Source of the DNA: Atopobiaceae bacterium UBA1367
GTDB taxonomy: Bacteria; Actinomycetota; Coriobacteriia; Coriobacteriales; Atopobiaceae
Reading direction: 5' to 3'
Length of the DNA stretch: 64,000 nt
NCBI GenBank assembly: GCA_002305995.1
Contig: DBRN01000012.1
Span: forward strand, 1 to 64,000
The translations under genes were made by a program, and so were the position numbers. Each line of letters opens with the position of its first letter. Within the stretch, counting starts at the first letter, position 1. The notes under the pieces are model-generated. The model was not told the DNA's origin. It worked only from the letters and a program-made list of their open reading frames with translations, and made no database searches. This document shows, piece after piece, positions 43,633 to 53,655 of the stretch.

Positions 43633-45723
43633 CTATACGTAGAACAGCATCTGGTTGTAGCTCGGGACGGGCCAGTAGTCCTCGCCGCAGAGACGCTCCA
43701 TGGCGTCGACCTGCGCGCGGAGCTGCGTCATCGCGGGGATGATCTCGTCGCGGCAGATCACGTTCTGCTCGGCGGGGTTGCTTGCATCGTTGGCGCTGGA
43801 GGCCGTCTTCTCGAGCAGGGCGGTGAGGTCGTAGATGGCGTCGATGCCGGCGGTGAGCCGCTCGATGATGTCCTTCTCGGCACGCGAGATGATGCCCAGC
43901 TCGGCCTTGGTGGCGACTGAGGTGGCCAGGTCGCCCGAGTAGCTCATGAGCGCCGGCAGGTACATGTGGCGCACCATGTAGACCATGGTGTTGGCCTCGA
44001 TGTTGATGAGCTTTCCATATTGCTCCGCCTTGGCCACGTAGCGCGCATGGCACTCCGCCTCGTCGAGCACGCCGTACCGCTCGAAGAACGCGACGTTGTC
44101 GGGTTCCATGAGCGCGCCGAGCGCATCGGGCGTGGTCTCGAGGTTGGCCAGCCCCCGACGGGCCGCCTCCCGCTTCCATTCGGGGGAATAGCCGTTGCCG
44201 TCGAAGATGATGCGCCGGTGGTCGCGGAAGGTGTGGCGCACGAAGCGCATGGCCACGGTGAGGAAGTCCTCGTCGGAGCGGGCGGCGACGTAGTCGACGA
44301 AGCGCTCGCACTGCTCGGCGACGGCGGTGTTGATGACCACGTTGGGATCCGAGAGGTTCTGCTGGCTGCCGCACATGCGGAACTCGAACTTGTTGCCCGT
44401 GAAGGCGAAGGGGCTGGTGCGGTTGCGGTCGGTGTTGTCGCGCAGGACGGCCGGGAGCTGCGGGATGCCGAGGTCCATGTGCTCCGCCTCGGAGGTCTCC
44501 ACGCTCTCCTTCCTGATGAGGCCCTCCACGACCGGCGAGAGCGCGCCGCCGAGGAAGACCGAGACGATGGCCGGCGGCGCCTCGTCGGCGCCCAGGCGAT
44601 GGTCGTTGCCGGCGGAGGCGACCGACATGCGCAGCAGGTCGGCATGCACGTCGACCGCGGCGACCAGGAAGGCGAGGAACACGAGGAACTGCAGGTTGTC
44701 CTCGGGGTGCGGGCCGGGCTCCAGCAAGTTCCTGCCGTCGGCGGCGATGGACCAGTTATCGTGCTTGCCCGAGCCGTTCACGTACTCGAAGGGCTTCTCG
44801 TGCTGCAGGCATGCCAGGCCGTGGCGGCCGGCCAGCAGCTTCATCTTCTCCATGGTGAGGAGGTTGTCGTCGATGGCGGTGGAGCCGTCCTCGAAGACCG
44901 GTGCGAGCTCATGCTGGCAGGGAGCCGCCTCGTTGTGCTTCGTCTTTGCGGGGATGCCCAGCCTCCACAGCTCGTCGTCGAGCTCCTTCATGAACTCGTT
45001 GACGGTGGGGCGGATGGCGCCGAAGTAGTGCTCCTCGAGCTCCTGCCCCTTGGCGGGCGGGCAGCCGAAGAGCGTGCGGCCGGTGAGGATGAGGTCCGGG
45101 CGAGCCTTGTAGTCCTCCTCGCGGATGAGGAAGTACTCCTGCTCGGGCCCAATGGTGGTGGTCACGCGGTGCGGCGTGCGGCCGAAGAGCTCGAGCACGC
45201 GCTTGGCCTGTGTCTCGAGGGCTACCTGGCTGCGCAGCAGCGGCGTCTTCTTGTCGAGTGCCTCCCCGGTGTAGGAGATGAAGGCGGTGGGGATGCAGAG
45301 CACCTCGTCCTTGATGAAGACGGGGCTCATCGGATCCCACACGGTGTAGCCGCGGGCCTCGAAGGTGGTGCGCAGCCCGCCGTTGGGGAAGCTCGAGGCG
45401 TCGGGCTCCCCCTGTACCAGCTCCTTGCCCGAGAAGGCCATCAGGATGCTGCCGTCGGCATTGAGCGTGAGGAAGCTGTCATGCTTCTCCGAGGTGATGC
45501 CCGTCAGCGGCTGGAACCAGTGGGTGAAGTGCGTGGCGCCCTTCTCCAGCGCCCACTCCTTCATGGCGTGGGCCACCTCGTTGGCGATGTCGATGTCAAG
45601 CGGCTTGCCGTCCTTGATGACGCGCGCCAGCTCCCGGTATGTGGGCTTGGGCAGGCGTTCCTGCATGTCGGAGTCGGTGAAGAGCAGCTCGCCCCACTCG
45701 GCGCTTACCTTGTCCTTGGCCAT
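43633..45723 (-). CDS. glnN: Glutamine synthetase, type III
   Basis: A 696-residue GSIII, larger than and structurally distinct from the GSI encoded at 8597-9937. Signatures are THFTHWFQPLTGITSEKHDSF, the FEARGYTVWDPMSPVF block, IGPEQEYFLI, KHNEAAPCQHELAPVFE, SGKHDNWSI, NRTSPFAFTGNKFEFRMCGS and the C-terminal helical domain (MVRHMYLPALMSYSGDLA). The ATG has GAAGGGGG upstream. Its promoter points away from the NMT1-like ABC genes. Two glutamine synthetases let the cell work at different ammonia levels. Confidence 0.97.
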   Translation of the reverse strand: MAKDKVSAEWGELLFTDSDMQERLPKPTYRELARVIKDGKPLDIDIANEVAHAMKEWALEKGATHFTHWFQPLTGITSEKHDSFLTLNADGSILMAFSGKELVQGEPDASSFPNGGLRTTFEARGYTVWDPMSPVFIKDEVLCIPTAFISYTGEALDKKTPLLRSQVALETQAKRVLELFGRTPHRVTTTIGPEQEYFLIREEDYKARPDLILTGRTLFGCPPAKGQELEEHYFGAIRPTVNEFMKELDDELWRLGIPAKTKHNEAAPCQHELAPVFEDGSTAIDDNLLTMEKMKLLAGRHGLACLQHEKPFEYVNGSGKHDNWSIAADGRNLLEPGPHPEDNLQFLVFLAFLVAAVDVHADLLRMSVASAGNDHRLGADEAPPAIVSVFLGGALSPVVEGLIRKESVETSEAEHMDLGIPQLPAVLRDNTDRNRTSPFAFTGNKFEFRMCGSQQNLSDPNVVINTAVAEQCERFVDYVAARSDEDFLTVAMRFVRHTFRDHRRIIFDGNGYSPEWKREAARRGLANLETTPDALGALMEPDNVAFFERYGVLDEAECHARYVAKAEQYGKLINIEANTMVYMVRHMYLPALMSYSGDLATSVATKAELGIISRAEKDIIERLTAGIDAIYDLTALLEKTASSANDASNPAEQNVICRDEIIPAMTQLRAQVDAMERLCGEDYWPVPSYNQMLFYV

Positions 45724-46034
45724 GTCGGCCCCCTTCCCTGCGGCATGTCGTGGCGCACGATGCCCACGAGGCTACGGTACCAGACGCATGCGCGTGTGGA
45801 ACATGCTACAAACCATATCCGCACATTGTCACGCAGAGAGGTGAAGGTGGGCAGGTGACGGGCGCCGCGAAACGCACTCGTGACAAAGGAGGGGCGTTCC
45901 GTGGCCACGGCTGCCCCGTCGCCGCGCGGGCCGTGCTTCCGTGGCGTGCGCTTGTCTTCCCCTGCCCTCTTGATACACTGGTCTGAGCCGCATCTGCGAC
46001 CTGCTGTCCCGGACTGCCCTAAGGAGGCACTGTC
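45724..46034. promoter_or_regulatory. Divergent glnN / ABC promoter region
   Basis: Plus strand: TTGTCT (45952-45957), 16 bp, TACACT (45974-45979) before the ABC gene. Minus strand: GTGACA, 18 bp, TAGCAT before glnN. No nitrogen-control dyad was recognised and no gene is seen. Confidence 0.5.
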
Positions 46035-47096
46035 ATGAAGAAGCTCACCCTCACCCGCCGCGACGCGCTCGCCCTGCTTGGCTCCATGGGTGCCTCGGCC
46101 CTGCTTGCCGCGTGCGGCGGCCAGGGGCAGACGGGGACGGGGGCCGCCGACGCCCCCACCGAGGACGTGGTCGTGCGCGTCGCCTCGCTCAAGGGGCCGA
46201 CCACCATCGGTCTGGTCAGCATGATGGACGCCACCTCGGGCATTCCCACCGGCGACGAGACGGAGGCGCCGGAGGCCGAGGCGGGCTCGGGCATCACCTA
46301 TCACTACACGGTCTCCGCCTCCCCCGACGAGGTCCTGCCCATGGTCATCCAGGGGACGGCCGACATCGCGCTCGTGCCCGCCAACGCCGGTGGCGTCCTG
46401 TACAGCAAGACCGGCGGCAAGGTCCAGGCGATCGACATCAACACGCTGGGCATCCTCTCCGTCGTCACGGGCGACGGGTCCGTGAGGGGCTTTGGGGACC
46501 TGGCGGGCAGGACCCTCTACGTCTCCGGCAAGGGCGCCAGCCCTGAGTATGTGCTCGCCTACCTGCTCGAGAGGGCCGGCATCGCCGACGAGGTGAGCGT
46601 GGAGTGGAAGAGCGAGCATGCGGAGGTCGCCGCGGTGCTCGCCAGCGACCCGTCAGCCGTGGGCGTCCTTCCGCAGCCCTTCGTGACCGCAACCCTTGCC
46701 AAGAGCCCGGCCCTCTCGGCCCCCATCGACCTCACGAAGGTGTGGGACGAGGTCGTGGGAGACGGGAGCAGGTCCGTCACGGGCGTCACGGTGGTCCGCG
46801 CCGACTTCGCCGCCGAGCATCCCGCTGCCGTCGCCGACTTCCTCGAGCGCCATGCCGCCTCGGTGGAGGCGGTCAATGCCGACCCTGCGGCAGCCGCCAA
46901 GCTCGTGGTGCAGGCGGGCATCATCGAGAGCGAGCCCATCGCCGAGAAGGCCATCCCGGCCTGCAACGTGGTCTGCATCACGGGTGACGAGATGCGCGAG
47001 GCGCTCGAGGGGTACCTGCAGGTGCTCTTCGACGCCGACCCCAGCTCGGTCGGTGGCGCGCTGCCGGCAGACGACTTCTACTACGTCGCCGGGTAG
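46035..47096 (+). CDS. ABC transporter binding lipoprotein, NMT1/SsuA-like
   Basis: A 353-residue lipoprotein: LTRRDALALLGSMGASALLAAC has a twin arginine and lipobox LAAC. The mature part follows the NMT1/SsuA/TauA pattern (VVVRVASLKGPTTIGLVSM; GTADIALVPANAGGVLYSK; DLAGRTLYVSGKGASPEYVL; VGVLPQPFVTATL). These proteins bind nitrate, sulfonates, thiamine precursors or similar small anions; the ligand cannot be chosen. AAGGAGG precedes the ATG. The fused permease-ATPase gene follows. Confidence 0.9.
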   Translation: MKKLTLTRRDALALLGSMGASALLAACGGQGQTGTGAADAPTEDVVVRVASLKGPTTIGLVSMMDATSGIPTGDETEAPEAEAGSGITYHYTVSASPDEVLPMVIQGTADIALVPANAGGVLYSKTGGKVQAIDINTLGILSVVTGDGSVRGFGDLAGRTLYVSGKGASPEYVLAYLLERAGIADEVSVEWKSEHAEVAAVLASDPSAVGVLPQPFVTATLAKSPALSAPIDLTKVWDEVVGDGSRSVTGVTVVRADFAAEHPAAVADFLERHAASVEAVNADPAAAAKLVVQAGIIESEPIAEKAIPACNVVCITGDEMREALEGYLQVLFDADPSSVGGALPADDFYYVAG

Positions 47097-47143
47097 CCCT
47101 CCGATGCCCTCCCGCACGCCTCCGAGTGATTCGTCGCGTCCGC

Positions 47144-48571
47144 ATGGCAGCTAGGGGTAGCAGGGGTGGCGCGCGTGCCGACGGGCGCCGCTCGTCGGCA
47201 CGCGCGCTGCTCGCCCGGGCTGGCGCGGTGGCGCTGTGGCTCGTGGCGTGGCAGGTGGCGAGCATGGCGATGGGGAGCTCCATCCTGCTGGCCGGCCCGC
47301 TCGACACGCTCGCGCGCCTGAGGGAGCTCGCCGTCCAGCCGAGCTTCCTCGCGACGGTGGGCTTCTCCCTCGCACGCATCATGAGCGGATTCGTAGTCGC
47401 CTATGCCCTTGCCGTCGCCCTGGCGTTCCTGGCGCGGCGCCTGCCGTTGGCGGGCACCATCGTCGCGCCCGTCATGACGGCGCTCAAGTCGGTTCCGATC
47501 GCCTGCGTCATCGTGCTGCTGCTCATCTGGGTGGGCTCGCGGCGGGTGTCGGCCATCGCCGTGTTCGTCGCCGTGTTCCCGGCGGTCTACTTCTCGTGTG
47601 CCGAGGGCCTGGCGGGCATCGATCCCAAGCTGTCGGAGATGCTGGCGGTGTTTCGCGTCCGTGGGGTGGTGCGGGCGCTCGTGCATGCCTGGCCCTCGGT
47701 CCTGCCCCATCTCGTGGGCACGGCCAGAAACGTCTGTGGCATGGCCTGGAAGGCGGGCGTGGCCGCAGAGCTCATCGGCAGCCCCCGCGGCTCGGTGGGC
47801 GAGCGCATCTACCAGGCGAAGATCCTGCTCGAGACGGCCGACCTGTTTGCCTGGACCATCGTGGTGGTGGCGCTGTCGGCGCTGTGCGAGCGGCTGTTCG
47901 TGTCGCTGCTCTCGCGCAGCGACGTGCCCTCGAGGCGGCTGGCGCTCGTGCTGGCGCGAGGCGTGCGCGCGCCGGGCGGCGGGGGCAACGCGCTCGTCCC
48001 CTCGTCCGTCACGCTTGATCGCGCGTCCATAGGCTACGGCGAGATCGCCGTCGCCACCGGCGTGAGCGTCGACCGAGGGCCAGGCTCGCGCACGGTCCTC
48101 ACGGACCGGTCCGGTGTGGGCAAGACCACGCTGCTGCGCACGGTGGCGGGCCTGCAGCCGGTCCTTGATGGCCAGGCGTTGCTGCTCCCTCCCACCGTGT
48201 CCGTCGTGTTTCAGGACGCGCGCCTCGTCGAGCGGCTCACGGCCGTCGACAACGTGCTGCTCGTGGCGGGCGCGCCGCCGGAGGGGGAGGTGCGCGAGGC
48301 GCTGGGCGAGCTGCTGCCCGCCGAGGCCCTCGACGTCCCCGTCGCCGAGCTGTCGGGCGGACAGCGCCGCCGCGTGGAGATCGTCAGGGCCCTGCTGTGC
48401 CCGAGCGCCGCCGTGCTCCTCGACGAGCCCTTCTCCTCGCTTGACGAGCGGACGCACCGCGAGGCGGCGGCATTCGTGCTGCGCCATCTCGCCGGTCGCA
48501 CGCTCATGGTCGCGAGCCACGCCGCAGGTGATGCAGTGCTGTTGTCCGCCGACGCGATCGAGCCGCTCTAG
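47144..48571 (+). CDS. Fused ABC permease-ATPase (SsuC-SsuB-like)
   Basis: One polypeptide of about 475 residues combines a SsuC/TauC-type permease (five helices; coupling loop around SEMLAVFRVRGVVRALVHAWP) with a short ATPase (about the last 215 residues). The ATPase has signature LSGGQRRRVEIVRAL, Walker B AVLLDEPFSSLDE and switch MVASHAAGD. Walker A reads DRSGVGKTTLLR: the first glycine of GxxGxGKT is Asp, yet Lys-Thr are kept. The Q-loop is VVFQDARLVERLTA. I place the start at ATG 47144; GTG 47126 is in frame and neither has a good ribosome binding site. Confidence 0.82.
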   Translation: MAARGSRGGARADGRRSSARALLARAGAVALWLVAWQVASMAMGSSILLAGPLDTLARLRELAVQPSFLATVGFSLARIMSGFVVAYALAVALAFLARRLPLAGTIVAPVMTALKSVPIACVIVLLLIWVGSRRVSAIAVFVAVFPAVYFSCAEGLAGIDPKLSEMLAVFRVRGVVRALVHAWPSVLPHLVGTARNVCGMAWKAGVAAELIGSPRGSVGERIYQAKILLETADLFAWTIVVVALSALCERLFVSLLSRSDVPSRRLALVLARGVRAPGGGGNALVPSSVTLDRASIGYGEIAVATGVSVDRGPGSRTVLTDRSGVGKTTLLRTVAGLQPVLDGQALLLPPTVSVVFQDARLVERLTAVDNVLLVAGAPPEGEVREALGELLPAEALDVPVAELSGGQRRRVEIVRALLCPSAAVLLDEPFSSLDERTHREAAAFVLRHLAGRTLMVASHAAGDAVLLSADAIEPL

Positions 48572-48667
48572 CGGGCAGCCCTCGCACGGCATGCCCTGCC
48601 GGCGCGTGGCCCCTGCGTCCCGTCGGCCCCAGCGGTACAATCGTGAGACCCCATCGAGAGGATCCCC

Positions 48668-51364
48668 ATGGCAGAGACCGCCCCCTCCCCGCGTCGCACC
48701 ATTGCCGTCATCGACGGCAACTCGCTCATGCACCGCGCCTTCCATGCCATACGCCAGCCCATGAGCGCGCCCGACGGACGCGCCACCAATGCGCTCTTCG
48801 GCTTCTTCAACATGTTCGTCAAGCTGGTCGAGACCTTCCGCCCCGATGGGATCATCTGCGCCTTCGACAAGGGCCAGCCGACCGTGCGCATGGAGATGCT
48901 GCCCCAGTACAAGGCGCAGCGTCCTCCCATGGACGAGTCCCTGCACGAGCAGTTTCCCATGGTCAAGGAGCTGCTCGGCGCGCTGGACGTGCCCGTGGCG
49001 GAGCTTGAGGGATGGGAGGGCGACGACATCCTCGGCACGCTCGCCCGCCGGGGCGAGGCAGCCGGGTACGAGATGTACCTCTTCACGGGCGACCGCGACA
49101 TGTATCAGCTCGCCACCGACAACGTCAGGATCGTGAGCACCAAGAAGGGCGTGTCGGACGTGGTCATCATGGATCCCGAGAGCGTGGACGACCTCTATCA
49201 TGGCATCGCTCCCGAGCTGGTCCCAGACTTCTATGGCCTCAAGGGCGACAGCTCGGACAACATCCCGGGCGTCCCGGGCATCGGCCCCAAGAAAGCGTCG
49301 CAGCTCATCGTGCGATACGGCTCCCTCGACGGCGTCATCGCGCATGCCGACGAGGTGCGGGGCAAGATGGGCGAGAACCTCCGGGCGCATGTCGACGACG
49401 CCCTGCTCTCGCGCGAGGTGGCGACCATTCGCACCGACGCGCCCATCGAGCTCGACCTGGCGGACGCGAGGTTCCCGACCTTCGACCCAGCGGAGGTCAC
49501 GGCGGCGTTCTCCGCGCTGGGCTTCACCGGCATGATCAAGCGCCTGGTGCGCCTGGGGGGAGCCGATGCGACGGCAACCGCAGGCGGCACGCCGACCTTC
49601 GCCATGCCCGCCGTCGCCGAGGGTGCCTCCGCCATCTCCGCCGCCATCGAGAGCGGGGCATGGGTGGGGGCCTGCGTCGAGACGAGGGACGCGCCCAAGG
49701 CGCGAGGCCAGATGAGCCTGCGCCTTGCGATGGACGAGGAGGGTCCGGTGGCGATCTGGTTTGCCGCCGCCGACGCCCTGGTGCGCCTCGAGGGAGACGA
49801 GGCGACCTCGCTGCTCGCGCGCATCGTGCGCGAGGGGAGGCTCGTCGCCGGCGACGTGAAGGGCCTGCTGCGCGAGCTTTGCCCGGCCGACTCCTCGCTG
49901 CCCTCCTCGATCGAGCCGCATGAGGTCGATCCCGCTCGCATCTTCGACACGGGCGTCGCTGCCTACCTGCTTGACTCAGACCACGTGCAGGTGGCCTCGT
50001 TTGCGGTGCCCGACCTGGTCGACCACTACCTCCCGACCCCGCTGCCCGAGGCGACCGACGAGCTTCCGCAGGCTGCGCTCGAGGCCGCGGCCGCACGGGC
50101 GCTCGAGCCGGTGCTGGCCGACGCGCTGGAGGATGACGGCTCCTCCCGGCTCATGGGCGAGGTGGAGATGCCGCTGCTGCCGGTGCTCATGGGCATGGAG
50201 CGCACGGGCCTGCATGCCGACGCGAGCATCCTGCGCGAGCAGTCCGCCGAGCTGGGGATCGAGATCGCCGAGATGGTGGCACGCATACACGATGCGGCGG
50301 GGGAGGAGTTCAACGTCGACTCGCCCATGCAGCTCTCCCATGTGCTCTTCGACGTGCGCGGGCTGCCCACGTTCGGCCTGAAGAGGACGCGCACGGGCTT
50401 CTACTCCACCAACGCCAAGGTGCTCGCCGACCTGAGCGACGACCCGCTGGTGTCTGACGTGCTGGACTACCGCGAGCGCGCCAAGATCAAGTCGACCTAC
50501 CTGGATGCGCTGCCCGCCCTCATCAAGGGCGACGGGAGAATCCACACGTCGCTCAACCAGACGGTCGCGGCGACGGGGCGCCTGTCTAGCTCCGAGCCCA
50601 ACCTGCAGAACATCCCCACGCGCTCGGCGCTCGGGCATCGCGTGCGCACCGCGTTCACGGTGCCGGAGGGCAGCGTGTTCCTTGCCTGCGACTACTCTCA
50701 GATCGAGCTGCGCCTGCTGGCGCACCTCTCTGCCGACGAGCATCTGGTGGCGGCCTTCAACGAGGGCCAGGACTTCCACGCCGCCACGGCGGCGCGCGTG
50801 TTCGGCGTGCCGGTCGACCAGGTGACCCCGCAGCTGCGCAGCCGCGCGAAGGCGGTCAACTTTGGCATCGTGTACGGGCAGCAGGCCTTTGGCCTGGCGT
50901 CGTCGCTCAAGATCCCCCGCGCCGAGGCCCAGGCGATGATTGACCGCTATTTCGCGGCGTACCCGGGGGTGGACGCCTTTCTCAGGGGGCAGGTGGCCTT
51001 CGCGCGGGCGCACGCGTACGTGAGCACCATGTACGGGCGCAAGCGCCACACCAAGGACATCGACAGCCGCAACTTCCAGCTGCGCTCGTTTGCCGAGCGC
51101 ACGGCCATGAACCATCCCATGCAGGGTACCGCCGCCGACATCATCAAGATCGCCATGGTGCGCGTGGCGGCGCGTCTGCGCGAGGAGGGCCTGCGTGCCA
51201 AGCTCGTGCTGCAGATCCACGACGAGTTGGACTTCGAGGTGCCCATCGGCGAGGTCGAGGCGCTCTCCGCGCTGGTGCGCGAGACGATGGAGGGCGTGGC
51301 CGAGCTGCGCGTCCCCCTGCTCACCGACGTGAGCGTGGGCAGCACCTGGGCGGAGGCCAAGTAG
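48668..51364 (+). CDS. polA: DNA polymerase I
   Basis: An 898-residue PolI for repair and primer removal. The 5'-3' nuclease domain (residues 1-300; IDGNSLMHRAFHA, AFDKGQPTVRMEM, GDSSDNIPGVPGIGPKKA) is intact. The middle domain lacks the usual DEDD exonuclease residues, so proofreading is probably absent. Polymerase motifs are complete: ATGRLSSSEPNLQNIPTR, the A motif ACDYSQIELRLLAHLS, RSRAKAVNFGIVYG, and the C motif QIHDELDFEV. The ATG has GAGAGG upstream; TACAAT (48636-48641) may be its -10. Confidence 0.97.
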   Translation: MAETAPSPRRTIAVIDGNSLMHRAFHAIRQPMSAPDGRATNALFGFFNMFVKLVETFRPDGIICAFDKGQPTVRMEMLPQYKAQRPPMDESLHEQFPMVKELLGALDVPVAELEGWEGDDILGTLARRGEAAGYEMYLFTGDRDMYQLATDNVRIVSTKKGVSDVVIMDPESVDDLYHGIAPELVPDFYGLKGDSSDNIPGVPGIGPKKASQLIVRYGSLDGVIAHADEVRGKMGENLRAHVDDALLSREVATIRTDAPIELDLADARFPTFDPAEVTAAFSALGFTGMIKRLVRLGGADATATAGGTPTFAMPAVAEGASAISAAIESGAWVGACVETRDAPKARGQMSLRLAMDEEGPVAIWFAAADALVRLEGDEATSLLARIVREGRLVAGDVKGLLRELCPADSSLPSSIEPHEVDPARIFDTGVAAYLLDSDHVQVASFAVPDLVDHYLPTPLPEATDELPQAALEAAAARALEPVLADALEDDGSSRLMGEVEMPLLPVLMGMERTGLHADASILREQSAELGIEIAEMVARIHDAAGEEFNVDSPMQLSHVLFDVRGLPTFGLKRTRTGFYSTNAKVLADLSDDPLVSDVLDYRERAKIKSTYLDALPALIKGDGRIHTSLNQTVAATGRLSSSEPNLQNIPTRSALGHRVRTAFTVPEGSVFLACDYSQIELRLLAHLSADEHLVAAFNEGQDFHAATAARVFGVPVDQVTPQLRSRAKAVNFGIVYGQQAFGLASSLKIPRAEAQAMIDRYFAAYPGVDAFLRGQVAFARAHAYVSTMYGRKRHTKDIDSRNFQLRSFAERTAMNHPMQGTAADIIKIAMVRVAARLREEGLRAKLVLQIHDELDFEVPIGEVEALSALVRETMEGVAELRVPLLTDVSVGSTWAEAK

Positions 51365-51365
51365 C

Positions 51366-51857
51366 GTGGTGGCGGAGCTCATGAGGGTGACGGTGCATAC
51401 CGACGGCGCCTCGCGCGGCAATCCCGGTCGCGGCGGCTACGGGGCCGTGCTGCTGTACACCGATCCTGCGGGCGTGGAGCACCGCAAGGAGCTGAGCCAG
51501 GGGTACCGCGTGACCACCAACAACCGCATGGAGCTGCTTGCGGTGATCGTGGCGCTCGAAACGCTGCTGCGCCCCTGCGAGGTCGAGGTGCACTCCGACT
51601 CCCAGTACGTGGTGAACGCCTTCAACCAGCGCTGGGTCCAGGGATGGATCAGGAGGGGATGGCGCAACGCGCAGCGGCAGCCCGTCAAGAACGTGGACCT
51701 GTGGAAGCGCCTGCTCGCCGCCATGGAGCCGCATCGGGTGAGCTGGGTGTGGGTCAAGGGCCATGCGGGACACCCGCTCAACGAGCGCTGCGACCAGCTG
51801 GCTACCGAGGCCGCCGACGGGGGAGACCTGCTCGAGGACGAGGGCTTCGTCCCCTGA
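51366..51857 (+). CDS. rnhA: Ribonuclease HI
   Basis: A 163-residue RNase HI that degrades the RNA of RNA-DNA hybrids. The catalytic D-E-D-D set is in VHTDGASRGNPG, NNRMELLAV, EVHSDSQYVVNAF and the C-terminal NERCDQLA; the basic protrusion is VQGWIRRGWRNAQRQPVKN. The start is probably the GTG 1 bp after the polA stop, with GGAGG 9 bp upstream in polA; ATG 51381 is an alternative. Coupling with polA makes sense since both remove primers. Confidence 0.96.
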   Translation: MVAELMRVTVHTDGASRGNPGRGGYGAVLLYTDPAGVEHRKELSQGYRVTTNNRMELLAVIVALETLLRPCEVEVHSDSQYVVNAFNQRWVQGWIRRGWRNAQRQPVKNVDLWKRLLAAMEPHRVSWVWVKGHAGHPLNERCDQLATEAADGGDLLEDEGFVP

Positions 51858-51963
51858 GAGGGCTGGGCTGGGGTGGGACGTCCGCCGGCTGGCTCCCGGT
51901 GCCGTCGCGGGCCGGCTCACGGCAGCGTTGGCAGCTCTGCGACACGAGGCGCCGGCGCCCTCC

Positions 51964-53256
51964 CTACACGTCGGTCTTGCCGATCATGATGTTGAGTATC
52001 TCGACGTCGGTGGGCTGCATGCCCACGCGACCCACGCGACCCATGGCACGGATGCTCTCCTCGGGCGTCTTGCCCACCAGGCCCTCCCCCGGCAGGAAGT
52101 TGTCGCCCGAGAGGGCCTGGTCGCAGCCGAGGATGGCAGCGTCGACCGCGGCGCTGATCTTGGCGGCGCAACTGGGCTTGGCCCCGTCGCACACGATGCC
52201 GCCCACGTTGACCAGGGTGTTGACCACCGTCGCCTCGAACTGCTCGAAGCTGCCGCCGCGCAGCATGCAGATGCCGGCACCGGCGCCGCAGCTGGCGCTG
52301 ACCGCCCCGCAGAAGGCGGAGAGCTCGCCCACGTAGTACTTGACGTGCACGGCGGTGAGGTCGGAGAGCGCTACGGCACGCACGAGGTCCCCGTGGCCGA
52401 CCCACAGCTCGTGCGCGTACTCGAGCACGGGCAGCGAGCAGGTGATGCCCTGGTTGCCGCTGCCGCAGCAGATGACCACGGGCATGGCGCAGCCGCTCAT
52501 GCGGGCGTCCGAGCCGGCGGCCGCGCTCGCGCGCGCCCTGCAGGTGATGTCGTTGGCGCGGCTGGCAAGCAGCGTGCGCCCGATGTTGGCACCCCACCTC
52601 CCACGCAGGCCCTCGTCGGATATGGCCTTGTTGGTGCTGATCTGCGCGCTGACGATCCCGTCTATGTCCGCGAGGTCTGCCGTGCGGGCAAACTCCCAGA
52701 TGGAGGCAAGGGAGAGGGCGGCGCGCGGATCCTCGACGGTCGTCGTCGGGTCCGCTGCGGCGGCGGTGACTCCGGCCACGCTGACGGGCGTTCCGTCGCA
52801 GGTGAGCTCGGTGACGTTGGTGTGGCGTCCCTCGAGACGGGCGACCGCCACGTGGCCGTGGGCGGTCGCCCTCACGCGCACGTAGAGCTTGGGCGCGCTC
52901 TCGGCCAGCTCGACCGTGCAGATGCCGGTGGCGACCAGGCGCGCGGCCCGTGTGCGGTCGGTCTCGTCGATGGCCTCGAGCACCTCGAGCGCACGCGTCT
53001 CGTCGCCGCCCAGCGCGCCGAGCACAGCCGCCGCCTCGACGCCGCGCATGCCTCCCGAGTTGGGCACGGTGACCGACTTGACGTTCTTGATGATGTTGCC
53101 GCTGCATGCCACCCACAGGCGCTCCGGCATCGTGCCGAGCGCGGCGCGCGCGAGGGCCGAGGCGTAGGCCACCGCGATCGGCTCGGTGCAGCCGAGGGCG
53201 CGGACGAGCTCCTCCCGGAGGATGGCGACGTGGTTGGCGTAGGCGCTGGCGTCCAT
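51964..53256 (-). CDS. cyuA: L-cysteine desulfidase family protein
   Basis: A 430-residue member of the UPF0597/CyuA family, iron-sulfur enzymes that split cysteine into pyruvate, ammonia and sulfide. Typical blocks are LGCTEPIAVAYASALAR at the start, VPNSGGMRGVEAA, the GSGNQGITCSLPV loop, and CGAGAGICMLRGGS and GIVCDGAKPSCAAKI near the end, which supply cluster cysteines. AGGGAG precedes the ATG at 53256. It is convergent with rnhA and stands alone. Confidence 0.92.
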   Translation of the reverse strand: MDASAYANHVAILREELVRALGCTEPIAVAYASALARAALGTMPERLWVACSGNIIKNVKSVTVPNSGGMRGVEAAAVLGALGGDETRALEVLEAIDETDRTRAARLVATGICTVELAESAPKLYVRVRATAHGHVAVARLEGRHTNVTELTCDGTPVSVAGVTAAAADPTTTVEDPRAALSLASIWEFARTADLADIDGIVSAQISTNKAISDEGLRGRWGANIGRTLLASRANDITCRARASAAAGSDARMSGCAMPVVICCGSGNQGITCSLPVLEYAHELWVGHGDLVRAVALSDLTAVHVKYYVGELSAFCGAVSASCGAGAGICMLRGGSFEQFEATVVNTLVNVGGIVCDGAKPSCAAKISAAVDAAILGCDQALSGDNFLPGEGLVGKTPEESIRAMGRVGRVGMQPTDVEILNIMIGKTDV

Positions 53257-53655
53257 GACGGCTCCCTGTGCGGTTGGTGTCTGCGAGCCATGGTAGTGCA
53301 TGCGAGGGGGCGAAACATCAAAGAAGCAAGTGGAAATCGGTGGAGCACCCTCCGATCCCACGTGTGGGACCGCATGTCCACAGATGCTCTGCGGCTCAAC
53401 CGTCGCACTGTCTGCGCTGCAGGTGCCCGTCTCCCTGTGCCAATTCCCGACACATCATGAGAAAAACCAGCCTAACGCTTGAAATGCACAGGTCAAAACA
53501 GGTACCCTTACGGGCGCATGAGTAGGACGCTCGTGCGCTTGTATCTATCGGCCCCCGAGAGCATGTAAGTTTCCAACTGCGACCGTGGCCACGTGCCCGC
53601 CGCCCAAGGCAGCGATCATGTAGATCGGGGCCCCGTTTTCGAAAGGGGTCCACCT
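53257..53655 (+). promoter_or_regulatory. rpsA leader with ribosome-site hairpin
   Basis: No gene is seen. TTGAAA followed after about 18 bp by TACCCT (53478-53507 region) could be a promoter, which would leave a leader of about 140 nt. Next to the start, GGCCCCGTTT (53629-53638) pairs, with two mismatches, with AAAGGGGTCC (53642-53651), placing the Shine-Dalgarno in a stem. S1 autorepression through such a structure is plausible. Confidence 0.5.

Noticed and set aside
47081..49921. A 946-codon open frame opposite polA and the ABC fusion
   Set aside because: It is the antisense shadow of clear genes in G+C-rich DNA; it spans gene boundaries and has no recognisable domain.
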